7,205 bases of DNA from an uncultured Lachnospiraceae bacterium (GCA_947591115.1 CANQCX010000099.1:1-7205), one strand, 5' to 3'. Shown: positions 1 to 6,074, counted from the first letter of the stretch. Numbers and translations are program-made. Notes: a model not told the origin generated them from the letters alone.

Positions 1-63
1 TTGAACCGCGCATCCCAGCAGAAGCGCGGCGGCGCAGATTTTTTTCCATTTTTTCCAACTCAT
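1..63 (-). CDS. gerAC: GerAC-type spore germination lipoprotein, N-terminal fragment (cut by window edge)
   Basis: Only the first 21 codons are in the window. They encode a short lysine-rich N-terminus (MSWKKWKK), a hydrophobic stretch (CAAALLL) and a lipobox LLGC with the Cys at residue 18, which together make a lipoprotein signal peptide. GerAC subunits of germinant receptors are lipid-anchored to the outer face of the spore inner membrane, and they normally follow the A and B genes, as this one does. The ATG overlaps the TGA stop of gerAB in an ATGA (60-63), and GGGGAGGAA lies 6-7 bases upstream, so the start is well supported and translation is probably coupled. The Ger(x)C body domain cannot be seen. 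The assignment rests on the signal peptide plus operon position. Confidence 0.82.
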   Translation of the reverse strand, partial: MSWKKWKKICAAALLLGCAVQ

Positions 64-1145
64 TTGCGTTTCCTCCCCGTCCATACCGGAATCAGCGGAA
101 TCAAAATTAAAAGCGGCGTGCCCACATACCAGAAAAAGCGATAGAAAAATTCCGGCACTCCGTCCGTATATTCAAACAGCATTGCCAGCAAAAACGTCAA
201 GATCAGCATCATTCCGGCATAACGCTTGTTTCCCGGGATTCCGGCGCATTTTTCCATCATCTGCGCACCGTAAAAAAGGTTGAGGTTCAATAGCGCAAAC
301 AACGTAAAAAACCAGATTCCCATCATAATGGCGTCCAGACGTTTTAAAAAGCCGCCCGTCATCTGCACCGTACTCATCAGCGTAACCGCCGGAAAACGCA
401 TTTTGGCAAGCGCGCCTTCCCCGAACGTACCAAGCAGGATAAGATAAAGCGCCAGCAGAATCCCGATGGTGCATAAAAACGCCCAACATACGCTGGAGAT
501 CAGCCGCCTTCCCGCCGATTCCGGTCTTACGTACTTTGGGAAGAACAGCACGAAAAACAATGTGGTAAAGCAGAGAAATACCATATAGCCGCCCTTGCAG
601 ATGTCGGCAATCCCCGCTTGATACTGCGGTTTAAAATAGATCATATCCACGCCCTTCAAAGAAAAAAAGAGCATCAGAAACAGCGGAATCAAAATAAACC
701 AAAACAGCACCTCATAAACCCGCGCGCGGCTTTCTATCCCCGCAGTAACGGCATATCCCGCAACCGCCAGCAGCAGGAGCAAAACCAGCGCATAGGATTC
801 TTCCCTGATCAAGCTCTGGCGGATCAGACGGGTAAATACGGCGGCAAGAAATCCGGACGTAAGCACGCAGGAAACCGCCAGATACCCATACAAAAGCTTC
901 TGCAGCAGGCCTCCCGCCGTTGACATGTGGGTAAACAGATCCGTCTGCATCCGGTTTAAAACCCACCCCAGATAGAGCAGGTACAAAAGTCCGAAGACGC
1001 CGCCCAGCAAAATCGAAAAAACACCGTATACGCCCGACGTTCCCGCCAGCCACGTTGGCAGCACCAGCGTACTGATCCCGATAAAATCAAATAAGAACAA
1101 ACGGAAGGTCTGGCGCATGGAAATTTTCTGGTTATTGGAAAACAT
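60..1145 (-). CDS. gerAB: GerAB-type germinant receptor permease subunit
   Basis: This is a 361-residue, strongly hydrophobic protein with about ten predicted membrane segments, the usual size and topology of the GerAB/YndE family (APC superfamily fold). The N-terminus (KISMRQTFRLFLFDFIGISTLVLP) has the family pattern of a polar start, then a first helix containing a small-residue break and LVLP. In spores the B subunit sits in the inner membrane and is thought to bind the germinant; the ligand here cannot be predicted. The gene starts 4 bases after the gerAA stop with only a weak purine-rich site (AAAGAGTAAG), so it is probably translated by coupling to gerAA. Its stop overlaps the gerAC start. 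Residue 10 is another Met, but starting there would remove the conserved N-terminal polar segment. Confidence 0.93.
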   Translation of the reverse strand: MFSNNQKISMRQTFRLFLFDFIGISTLVLPTWLAGTSGVYGVFSILLGGVFGLLYLLYLGWVLNRMQTDLFTHMSTAGGLLQKLLYGYLAVSCVLTSGFLAAVFTRLIRQSLIREESYALVLLLLLAVAGYAVTAGIESRARVYEVLFWFILIPLFLMLFFSLKGVDMIYFKPQYQAGIADICKGGYMVFLCFTTLFFVLFFPKYVRPESAGRRLISSVCWAFLCTIGILLALYLILLGTFGEGALAKMRFPAVTLMSTVQMTGGFLKRLDAIMMGIWFFTLFALLNLNLFYGAQMMEKCAGIPGNKRYAGMMLILTFLLAMLFEYTDGVPEFFYRFFWYVGTPLLILIPLIPVWTGRKRK

Positions 1146-1149
1146 AGTC

Positions 1150-2640
1150 TTACTCTTTCTTTTTTAGTTTCGTTCTTTCGTTTCTTCTGGCATAGATCGG
1201 CCGTTTGGTAATCTTCCGGAGAGGATAGCGGAAGACGGAATCCCGCTCGTCTTCATAATCGGTCAGCTCCGCGCCGACAAACGGCATCAGATACGGGATC
1301 CCAAAGCTCTTTAATCGGGAAAGATGGACAAGCACCGCCATGATGCCCAGCAAAAACCCGTAGTAGCCAACCCATGCGCACAGCGCGATAAACGCAAATT
1401 TTAAAATTCGGAAAGAAAATGCAAATTCCTCGTTCGGGATGGCAAAGGAGCATAATGCCGTAAACGCAACAATAATGACCACGATCGGACTGACCAGATT
1501 CGCCTCGACCGCAGCCTGACCGATGATCAGTCCGCCGACGATTCCGATGGTATTTCCCATCGCTCCGGGAAGCCTTACTCCCGCCTCCCTCAAAAGCTCA
1601 AACGAAATTTCCATTAAAAGCACCTCTAACGCCGCCGGAAACGGAACTCCGATCCGCGCCTCCTGAAACGAAAGCAGCAGCGTCGTCGGAAGGATCTGCG
1701 TATGAAAATTCGTCATGGCCAGATACAGTCCCGGCAGCGTCATGGCAAAAAATCCCGCCGCATACCGCAGAAGCCTTGCAAAGGTTGCAGCCTCAAACCG
1801 ATTGTAATAATCGTCGCTTGTTTTCAAAAAGGAATTCAAATCCGTCGGCAGAATCAGCGCGATCGGCGAATTGTCCGAAATCAGGACCACGCGCCCCTCC
1901 AAAACAGCCATTGCCGCGCGGTCCGGCCGCTGCGTCGTCTGAAACTGCGGAAACGGGGAATACCATTTTTCTTCCGCAAGCTGCTCGAGCACCCCGCTGT
2001 CCAGCGCGCCGTCGATCTCATATTTTCCCAGACGCTCCTCGATCTCATGAAGAATATGGGGATACGCCAGATCTTCCATATAAACCAGATCTACATTGGT
2101 ATGCGTTCTTACCCCGACCTGCAGCTCCTTCACGCAAAGACGCGTCGAGCGCACGCGCCGGCGGATCAGCGCGGTATTCACTTTTACCGAATCGGTAAAC
2201 CCTTCATTCGAGCCGCGCACTACTTTTTCGGAATCCGATTCCTGAACGCCCATATTCGGATATCCTTCGTCCGCGATTTTAATCGCCTTGTCGTAACCGT
2301 CTACAAATAAAATGGCGTCGCCGGTCAGCATAGCCTCCGCAGCGTCTTCTACATTTTCAAACCATGAAATATCCGCGATCCCCATTGCGTTTTCATCCAG
2401 CAGCGTTCCTTTTTTCTCCTGCGGAAGTTTTGCAAGAAATCCGATACAGCGTCCCAGCGCCGTATTGCGGAGCATGGTATTGTTAATCACTACCTCGATA
2501 TACGCCAGAAAACACTTACAGTCCTGATCCTCTCCCAGCATCATTTCCTGCATTTTAATATCCGCGCAATCGGCATAAATCTGCTTGTATTTTTCAATAT
2601 TTTTTTCAATATCCGTAGAAACTCTGGTTTTTGCCTCCAT
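1150..2640 (-). CDS. gerAA: GerAA-type germinant receptor subunit A
   Basis: This 496-residue protein belongs to the GerA/SpoVAF family, whose members are inner-membrane subunits of spore nutrient receptors. A soluble N-terminal part (about 1-285) contains the family motifs RGSNEGFT (about 142-149) and SPFPQ...RPD (about 228-240). A membrane part (about 289-440) contains QEARIGVPFP, GIVGGLIIGQAAVEANLVSP and SFGIPYLMP, followed by a basic C-terminal tail. The start chosen is the ATG at 2640, which has AAAGGGGG at 2645-2652. An in-frame TTG at 2673 would add 11 residues but lies directly on the terminator U-tract and has no ribosome site. It is the first gene of a tight gerAA-AB-AC operon. A SigG-like promoter lies about 60-90 bases upstream, consistent with forespore expression. 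Confidence 0.95.
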   Translation of the reverse strand: MEAKTRVSTDIEKNIEKYKQIYADCADIKMQEMMLGEDQDCKCFLAYIEVVINNTMLRNTALGRCIGFLAKLPQEKKGTLLDENAMGIADISWFENVEDAAEAMLTGDAILFVDGYDKAIKIADEGYPNMGVQESDSEKVVRGSNEGFTDSVKVNTALIRRRVRSTRLCVKELQVGVRTHTNVDLVYMEDLAYPHILHEIEERLGKYEIDGALDSGVLEQLAEEKWYSPFPQFQTTQRPDRAAMAVLEGRVVLISDNSPIALILPTDLNSFLKTSDDYYNRFEAATFARLLRYAAGFFAMTLPGLYLAMTNFHTQILPTTLLLSFQEARIGVPFPAALEVLLMEISFELLREAGVRLPGAMGNTIGIVGGLIIGQAAVEANLVSPIVVIIVAFTALCSFAIPNEEFAFSFRILKFAFIALCAWVGYYGFLLGIMAVLVHLSRLKSFGIPYLMPFVGAELTDYEDERDSVFRYPLRKITKRPIYARRNERTKLKKKE

Positions 2641-2644
2641 ATTT

Positions 2645-2652
2645 CCCCCTTT
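2645..2652 (-). promoter_or_regulatory. Ribosome binding site that fixes the gerAA start
   Basis: On the minus strand AAAGGGGG ends four bases before the ATG at 2640. It favours this ATG over the in-frame TTG at 2673, whose upstream sequence is the terminator hairpin. Confidence 0.7.
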
Positions 2653-2671
2653 CCGCTTTTTTCTGCTCGAC

Positions 2672-2703
2672 AAAAAAAGGAATAGTTTTTTACACTATTC
2701 CTT
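2672..2703 (-). terminator. Intrinsic terminator after the gntR gene
   Basis: Perfect 10-bp inverted repeat (AAGGAATAGT / ACTATTCCTT at 2694-2703 and 2677-2686) with a 7-base A-rich loop. On the minus strand it runs into seven consecutive T, two of them in the stem. It lies 48 bases after the gntR stop. The stem is AT-rich, so efficiency may be modest and some readthrough into gerAA is possible. On the plus strand there is no T-tract beyond ATTTT. Confidence 0.75.
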
Positions 2704-2731
2704 ATTTTGCACATCGGTATGAAATTTATGC
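2703..2731 (-). promoter_or_regulatory. Candidate forespore (SigG-class) promoter of gerAA
   Basis: The -35 GCATA (2727-2731) fits the SigG consensus GHATR. After a 17-base spacer comes CAAAATA (2703-2709), which matches CATNHTA except at position 3. gerA operons of Bacillus are transcribed by SigG, which makes this biologically sensible. The predicted start near 2696-2697 falls within the first arm of the gntR terminator, leaving a leader of about 55 bases. The call comes from consensus matching alone; SigF has a related -35 and cannot be excluded. Confidence 0.5.
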
Positions 2732-2750
2732 GTCTCTGTCCGTTTTCGCG

Positions 2751-3428
2751 CTATTCCTGTCTTTCAATCATTTCTCTGACCGCCGCCGCCTGATTTGCCA
2801 CATGCGCGCGCATCCTCTCGATCGCTTTTGGAATATTCCGTTCCTCTAACGCCTCCAGAATCGCCTTGTGCTCGCAGATCAGCATCGGATAATTGCCGGA
2901 ATCTTTTAAATACTCAACCCGATAACGGTAGATCTGCTCCCTGAGATTGTTCAGAATGCTGACCAGCTTCGGATTTGCGGTCGCTTCATAGATCACATCG
3001 TGGAAAAGAACGTCCGCCTCCGCAATGCGCTTGACCTCTCCGGTTCGGATGCAGTCTTCAAACGACTCCTTTACCTCCCAAAGTTTTTTAAGCTGCTCCG
3101 GCGTAATGCGCTCGCACGCCAGCTTGACCGCCAGTTCCTCCAATGACTCCCTTATTTCCAGTACGTCCTCCATGCCTTTTAAGGTCATCTTTGCAACCTC
3201 GGCGCCTTTTCTGGGAATCGTAACGGCAAGTCCCTCCTGCTCCAGCATACGGATCGCCTCGCGGATCGGCGTCCGGCTGACTCCCAGTCTGGAAGCAAGC
3301 TGCAGCTCCATCAAACGCTCTCCCGGCTTTAAATCTCCTTTTAGGATTGCCTCCCGCAGCGTATGAAAAACGACATCCCGCAGCGGAAGATACGCATTCA
3401 TATTTAAAGTTAAATTCTCTGTCATCAT
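2751..3428 (-). CDS. GntR family transcriptional regulator, FadR type (FCD domain)
   Basis: This is a 225-residue regulator of normal length for the FadR/FCD subfamily. Residues about 14-80 form the GntR winged helix, with the typical GDLKPGERLMELQLASRLGVSRTPIREAI segment (about 31-59) followed by EQEGL and the wing IPRKGAEVA. Residues about 88-213 form the all-helical FCD effector domain. Its four expected metal ligands are present: Asp139, His143, His187 and His209. Such domains usually bind small organic acids through the metal, but the effector here is unknown. The gene starts 18 bases after ispE (or 21 if the second of two adjacent ATGs at 3425 is used, which gives better spacing to AGGGGAG), so the two are co-transcribed. 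The palindrome over the ispE promoter is the obvious candidate operator. Confidence 0.93.
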   Translation of the reverse strand: MMTENLTLNMNAYLPLRDVVFHTLREAILKGDLKPGERLMELQLASRLGVSRTPIREAIRMLEQEGLAVTIPRKGAEVAKMTLKGMEDVLEIRESLEELAVKLACERITPEQLKKLWEVKESFEDCIRTGEVKRIAEADVLFHDVIYEATANPKLVSILNNLREQIYRYRVEYLKDSGNYPMLICEHKAILEALEERNIPKAIERMRAHVANQAAAVREMIERQE

Positions 3429-3446
3429 CTTCTCCCCTACTTTATC

Positions 3447-4307
3447 TTAAAAGACAGATGTCAGAAATACCTGTCTGGCAAGTCCTGACTTTTTCATTTC
3501 CTCATATGCCTTTTTTGCCTGCTTCTCTCCGTCAAAAAGACCGAAGACCGTCGGCCCGCTTCCGCTCATCATCGCATGAACGGCTCCCAGCGTCCGCATC
3601 CTTTCTTTGATTTCTTCAATGACCGGATAATGAGGAATGGTAACGGTTTCCAAAAGGTTTTCCATGCTGTCTGCGATCTTTCCCATATCCTTTTCCCCAA
3701 GCGCGGCAATCAGGCGGTCAATATCCGGATGCTTTGTCCCGTCGTCCAGCTTCAGATTCTGATAAACCCACTTTGTGGAAACCGAAATCGGCGGTTTCGC
3801 AATTAAAACCGGACACGAAACCATCGGCGCCAGCGGCGTCAGCTTCTCTCCGATTCCCTCGGCAAGCGCCGTCCCCCGCAGAATGCAGTACGGAACGTCC
3901 GCCCCGAGTTTTACTCCGCGCTCCATCAATGCCTTTTTGGACAAACCCAGTCCAAACATCCGGTTCATCCCATAAAGCATTGCCGCCGCGTCGGAGCTTC
4001 CTCCTGCCATCCCTGCCGCAACCGGAATCCGCTTGGTCAGCAATACCTCTACCCCTTCTTTGATGGAAAATTCATTCAAAATCATTTTTCCCGCCTGATA
4101 AACCAGATTATTCTCATTTACCGGCAGAAAAGATAAGTTTGTACGAAGCCGGATGCCCGGCTCCTTCGTCCTTGTCAGCTTGAGGCGGTCGCATAAACGG
4201 ATGGTCTGCATAACCATCCGCACCTCATGATAGCCGTCCTCCCGTTTTCGGACCACATCCAGTCCCAGATTGATTTTGGCCAATGCCTTTAATGATAGTT
4301 CGTCCAT
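3447..4307 (-). CDS. ispE: 4-diphosphocytidyl-2-C-methyl-D-erythritol kinase
   Basis: IspE phosphorylates 4-(cytidine 5'-diphospho)-2-C-methyl-D-erythritol with ATP, the fourth step of the MEP isoprenoid pathway, in the cytoplasm. The 286-residue length is typical. GHMP kinase motifs are intact: AKINLGLDV with the catalytic-type Lys11; the ATP-binding loop PVAAGMAGGSSDAAA (95-109); LGADVPY with the catalytic-type Asp137; and SGSGPT (248-253). The start is the ATG at 4307, with AGGGG seven bases upstream. The frame stays open to 4382, but that extension lies upstream of the promoter's predicted start site and is not translated. The gene is first in a two-gene transcript with the downstream GntR regulator, and is driven by a consensus SigA promoter. 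Confidence 0.97.
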   Translation of the reverse strand: MDELSLKALAKINLGLDVVRKREDGYHEVRMVMQTIRLCDRLKLTRTKEPGIRLRTNLSFLPVNENNLVYQAGKMILNEFSIKEGVEVLLTKRIPVAAGMAGGSSDAAAMLYGMNRMFGLGLSKKALMERGVKLGADVPYCILRGTALAEGIGEKLTPLAPMVSCPVLIAKPPISVSTKWVYQNLKLDDGTKHPDIDRLIAALGEKDMGKIADSMENLLETVTIPHYPVIEEIKERMRTLGAVHAMMSGSGPTVFGLFDGEKQAKKAYEEMKKSGLARQVFLTSVF

Positions 4308-4326
4308 CGCATATCCCCTCTGTATT

Positions 4327-4336
4327 TTGTATACAA
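4327..4336. promoter_or_regulatory. Palindromic operator candidate over the ispE transcription start
   Basis: TTGTATACAA is a perfect 10-bp palindrome. With the flanks, the symmetry extends to 16 bases with one mismatched pair. It covers the predicted +1 (about 4335) of the ispE-gntR promoter. It fits the GT-N(0-3)-AC core bound by GntR/FadR-family regulators, and such a regulator is encoded in the same transcript. Binding would block initiation, so negative autoregulation is the simplest reading. Confidence 0.6.
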
Positions 4337-4341
4337 TATGC

Positions 4342-4370
4342 ATTATACCATGATACGGAGCATATGTCAA
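4342..4370 (-). promoter_or_regulatory. SigA promoter of ispE-gntR
   Basis: Both hexamers match the vegetative consensus exactly: TTGACA (4365-4370) and TATAAT (4342-4347), separated by 17 bases. A TG one base before the -10 gives an extended -10. The predicted start near 4335 leaves a leader of about 28 bases. Confidence 0.92.
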
Positions 4371-4381
4371 AAAATATTCCA

Positions 4382-4403
4382 AAATTACTAACGAAATTAC
4401 TAA
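4382..4403 (+). repeat. Direct repeat between the divergent promoters
   Basis: AAATTACTAA occurs twice, at 4382-4391 and 4394-4403, separated by CG, a 12-base period. The second copy overlaps the TAAA -35 of the plus-strand promoter, and the first lies just upstream of the ispE -35. It may be a protein-binding site or an AT-rich upstream element. No known operator was recognised. Confidence 0.6.
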
Positions 4404-4428
4404 AGATTCTTATCCTCTTCGCCGATAT
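4401..4428 (+). promoter_or_regulatory. SigD (sigma-28, flagellar) type promoter of the gene at 4521
   Basis: TAAA (4401-4404) is followed after 16 bases by GCCGATAT (4421-4428). The -10 is an exact match to the Bacillus SigD consensus. The spacer is one base longer than the optimal 15, which is tolerated in known examples. The predicted start near 4435 gives a leader of about 85 bases. No convincing SigA promoter was seen for this gene. Confidence 0.72.
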
Positions 4429-4437
4429 AAAATATAA

Positions 4438-4470
4438 CGAATCTAATGTCCGGATCTGTCCGCAGATTCG
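4438..4470 (+). repeat. Inverted repeat in the 5' leader of the gene at 4521
   Basis: CGAATCT (4438-4444) pairs with AGATTCG (4464-4470) to give a 7-bp stem around a 19-base loop. The loop carries TGTCCG twice (4447-4452 and 4457-4462). It would sit at the very 5' end of the transcript and could stabilise the mRNA. No riboswitch class was recognised. Confidence 0.35.
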
Positions 4471-4520
4471 GAATCGGGTAAGGATGCCTGAATCACACAC
4501 AGCCAAGGAGGGATTATATT

Positions 4521-5171
4521 ATGAGCGTTCAATCTATTCAGGGGTATGGCGCTGCTTCTATCGCTGCCACAACTCCAAAGACAAACACTGCTTCGGAAAA
4601 TACTTCCGCTGCAGAAAGCACCGGAACCTTCGACGATACCGCCGTTGTTTATGAGAAGTCGTCCGATGCAGAAGGAAAAAACACTGACACGAAAGTAACC
4701 GAGAAGAAAGACCGTTCTGCGATCATCAGCCAGTTAAAGGCGGATGCCGAGGCGCGCAACCAGCAATTGATCAGCATCGTGCAGAAAATGATGCTGCAGC
4801 AGGGCAAAACCATCGGTACTGCCGACAGCATGTGGGCATTTCTTGCCGGCGGCGATTTTACCGTTTCCGCTGATGTAAAAGCACAGGCGCAGGCGGATAT
4901 TGCAGAAGACGGATACTGGGGCGTAGAACAGACCTCTGACCGGATCCTGGATTTTGCCAAAGCTCTTGCCGGAGATGATCCAAGTAAGGCAGACGAGCTG
5001 TTAGAGGCTTTCAAAAAAGGCTTTTCACAGGCCACCCACTCATGGGGCAAAGATCTTCCGGATATCAGCCAGCGTACTTATGAGGCCGTTGAGAAAAAAT
5101 TCGAAGACTGGAAGAAATCCGCTTCCGAAGAAGCTGCGGACGCAACAGACGCTGCCGCTTCCGAAGAGTAA
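4521..5171 (+). CDS. Unrecognised 216-residue protein under a flagellar-type promoter
   Basis: No family was recognised with confidence. The ATG at 4521 has a strong AAGGAGG at 4505-4511. The protein has no signal peptide or membrane segment, so it is probably cytoplasmic unless exported by another route. Residues 1-63 are low-complexity and rich in Ser, Thr, Ala and Glu, and probably disordered. Residues about 64-200 look like a folded helical domain, with a Gln-rich helix (about 68-95), GYWGVEQTSDRILDFAKAL (about 131-149) and GFSQATHSWGKDLPDISQRTY (about 167-187). The tail is acidic and Ala-rich. The TSDRILDFA ... GFSQA ... LPDIS ordering vaguely recalls DUF5610-type proteins, but this is from memory and weak. 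The SigD-like promoter and the neighbouring chemoreceptor suggest a motility-linked role (inference). It is monocistronic and ends before a bidirectional terminator. Confidence 0.88.
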   Translation: MSVQSIQGYGAASIAATTPKTNTASENTSAAESTGTFDDTAVVYEKSSDAEGKNTDTKVTEKKDRSAIISQLKADAEARNQQLISIVQKMMLQQGKTIGTADSMWAFLAGGDFTVSADVKAQAQADIAEDGYWGVEQTSDRILDFAKALAGDDPSKADELLEAFKKGFSQATHSWGKDLPDISQRTYEAVEKKFEDWKKSASEEAADATDAAASEE

Positions 5172-5180
5172 ACAAGCGCA

Positions 5181-5218
5181 TCCGGCGGAGGCTTTTTACA
5201 TCTTGGCAATCCGCCGGA
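5181..5218 (+). repeat. GC-rich inverted repeat after the gene at 4521
   Basis: TCCGGCGGA (5181-5189) and TCCGCCGGA (5210-5218) form a perfect 9-bp stem with a 20-base loop, starting 9 bases after the stop codon. It is followed only by GTTTCC on the plus strand and by no T-run on the minus strand, so it is a poor terminator. It may protect the mRNA 3' end ahead of the true terminator. Confidence 0.5.
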
Positions 5219-5233
5219 GTTTCCTATGACATG

Positions 5234-5269
5234 AAAAAACCTTGTCACAAAAACGTGACAAGGTTTTTT
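5234..5269. terminator. Bidirectional intrinsic terminator between convergent genes
   Basis: Perfect 15-bp inverted repeat: arms 5234-5248 and 5255-5269, core CCTTGTCAC / GTGACAAGG flanked by A6 and T6, with a 6-base loop. Either strand gives a stem followed by a U-tract. It serves both the plus-strand gene ending at 5171 and the minus-strand gene ending at 5291. Confidence 0.93.
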
Positions 5270-5290
5270 GCTGTTCTGGTCTGCTTCCGG

Positions 5291-6067
5291 TCAACCCTTT
5301 AATTCCTGAATCGTCTTCGTCAATTCATTCAGCTTTCCGGTAATCTCTTTGCTGGTAACCGCCATTCCTTCCGCCAGCTTCTGTACTTCGGAGGCAACGA
5401 CCGCAAATCCTTTTCCGCTGTCTCCCGCCCGCGCCGCTTCAATGGAAGCATTCAGCGCCAAAATGTTCTGCTTCCGGCTGAAATCGCCGATGATCGCGGT
5501 GCTTGCATTGGCCGATTCAATCTGGGATGCCGCTTTGTCAATGCCCGACTGCAGCCGCTCTAACAGATCGCCGCTCTGATATTCGTAGTAGCTGGAGCTT
5601 ACAAACAGATTGATCACGTCCCTTAACAGGTTTGCCGATGCTTCAATCTCTTCTTTTGGTTTTACAACGACTTTATGAAGCGCCTCGATATATGTATCTT
5701 CGTCGATTCCCAGCTCCTTTGCCAGCTTACGGAATTCTTCCTCGTCCGGCTCCTTTGGCAGAACCTGTCCTCCCAGCACATAGCCGAGCAGCGTCCCGTC
5801 GCTTAAGGTAATCGGAATCCGGAATTCGCCTAAGCCGGCATGACAAAAATACACGCCCTCGCCTTCCCTGTCACACTTCTCGCAGCGCCGGTCTCCTTCT
5901 TTGGTTCCGCGAGTCAGTTTAAAACAAAAGTCCGTAAAGTTGTAAAGCTGGCTTAACTCATGCTTCTCCGTATCGATTGCAACCGTCGCCATGCCGGTAC
6001 TCTTCGCCCAATTGGCGATAATACTTTCGAACTTTTCCATATCACAAAAATCCTGAATCTTTACCAT
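5291..6067 (-). CDS. Soluble PocR-domain chemoreceptor-like protein (short MCP)
   Basis: This 258-residue protein has two parts. Residues about 5-155 form a PocR-type ligand-binding domain, with conserved Cys62 and Cys65 (CEKC) and the YFCHAGL motif at 73-79. PocR domains are thought to sense small organic molecules. Residues about 165-258 form a shortened methyl-accepting chemotaxis signalling hairpin, whose tip NILALNASIEAARAGDSGKG (201-220) continues FAVVASEVQKLA. This tip is the CheA/CheW contact region. There is no membrane segment or HAMP domain, the helical arms are only about 40 residues each, and no CheR-tethering pentapeptide is present. The ATG at 6067 is preferred because GGGGGG lies 7 bases upstream. 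The ATG at 6082 would add 5 residues without a ribosome site. The gene lies 112 bases downstream of the hydrogenase gene with its own promoter. Confidence 0.9.
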   Translation of the reverse strand: MVKIQDFCDMEKFESIIANWAKSTGMATVAIDTEKHELSQLYNFTDFCFKLTRGTKEGDRRCEKCDREGEGVYFCHAGLGEFRIPITLSDGTLLGYVLGGQVLPKEPDEEEFRKLAKELGIDEDTYIEALHKVVVKPKEEIEASANLLRDVINLFVSSSYYEYQSGDLLERLQSGIDKAASQIESANASTAIIGDFSRKQNILALNASIEAARAGDSGKGFAVVASEVQKLAEGMAVTSKEITGKLNELTKTIQELKG

Positions 6068-6074
6068 GTAAATG

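Noticed and set aside
1702..2310. 202-codon open frame on the plus strand inside gerAA
   Set aside because: It is antisense to a well-supported gene, has basic, low-information composition and no ribosome site. It is a shadow frame.
2671..2673. TTG start adding 11 residues to GerAA
   Set aside because: It sits on the U-tract of the gntR terminator with no ribosome site. The ATG at 2640 has AAAGGGGG at good spacing.
4308..4382. 25-residue N-terminal extension of IspE
   Set aside because: It lies upstream of, or within, the consensus promoter; the predicted transcript starts near 4335. IspE proteins begin with a short segment before AKINL, as from 4307.
4283..4654. 123-codon plus-strand frame spanning the divergent promoters
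   Set aside because: It runs across both promoters and the ribosome site of the real gene at 4521 in another frame, and has no recognisable protein features.
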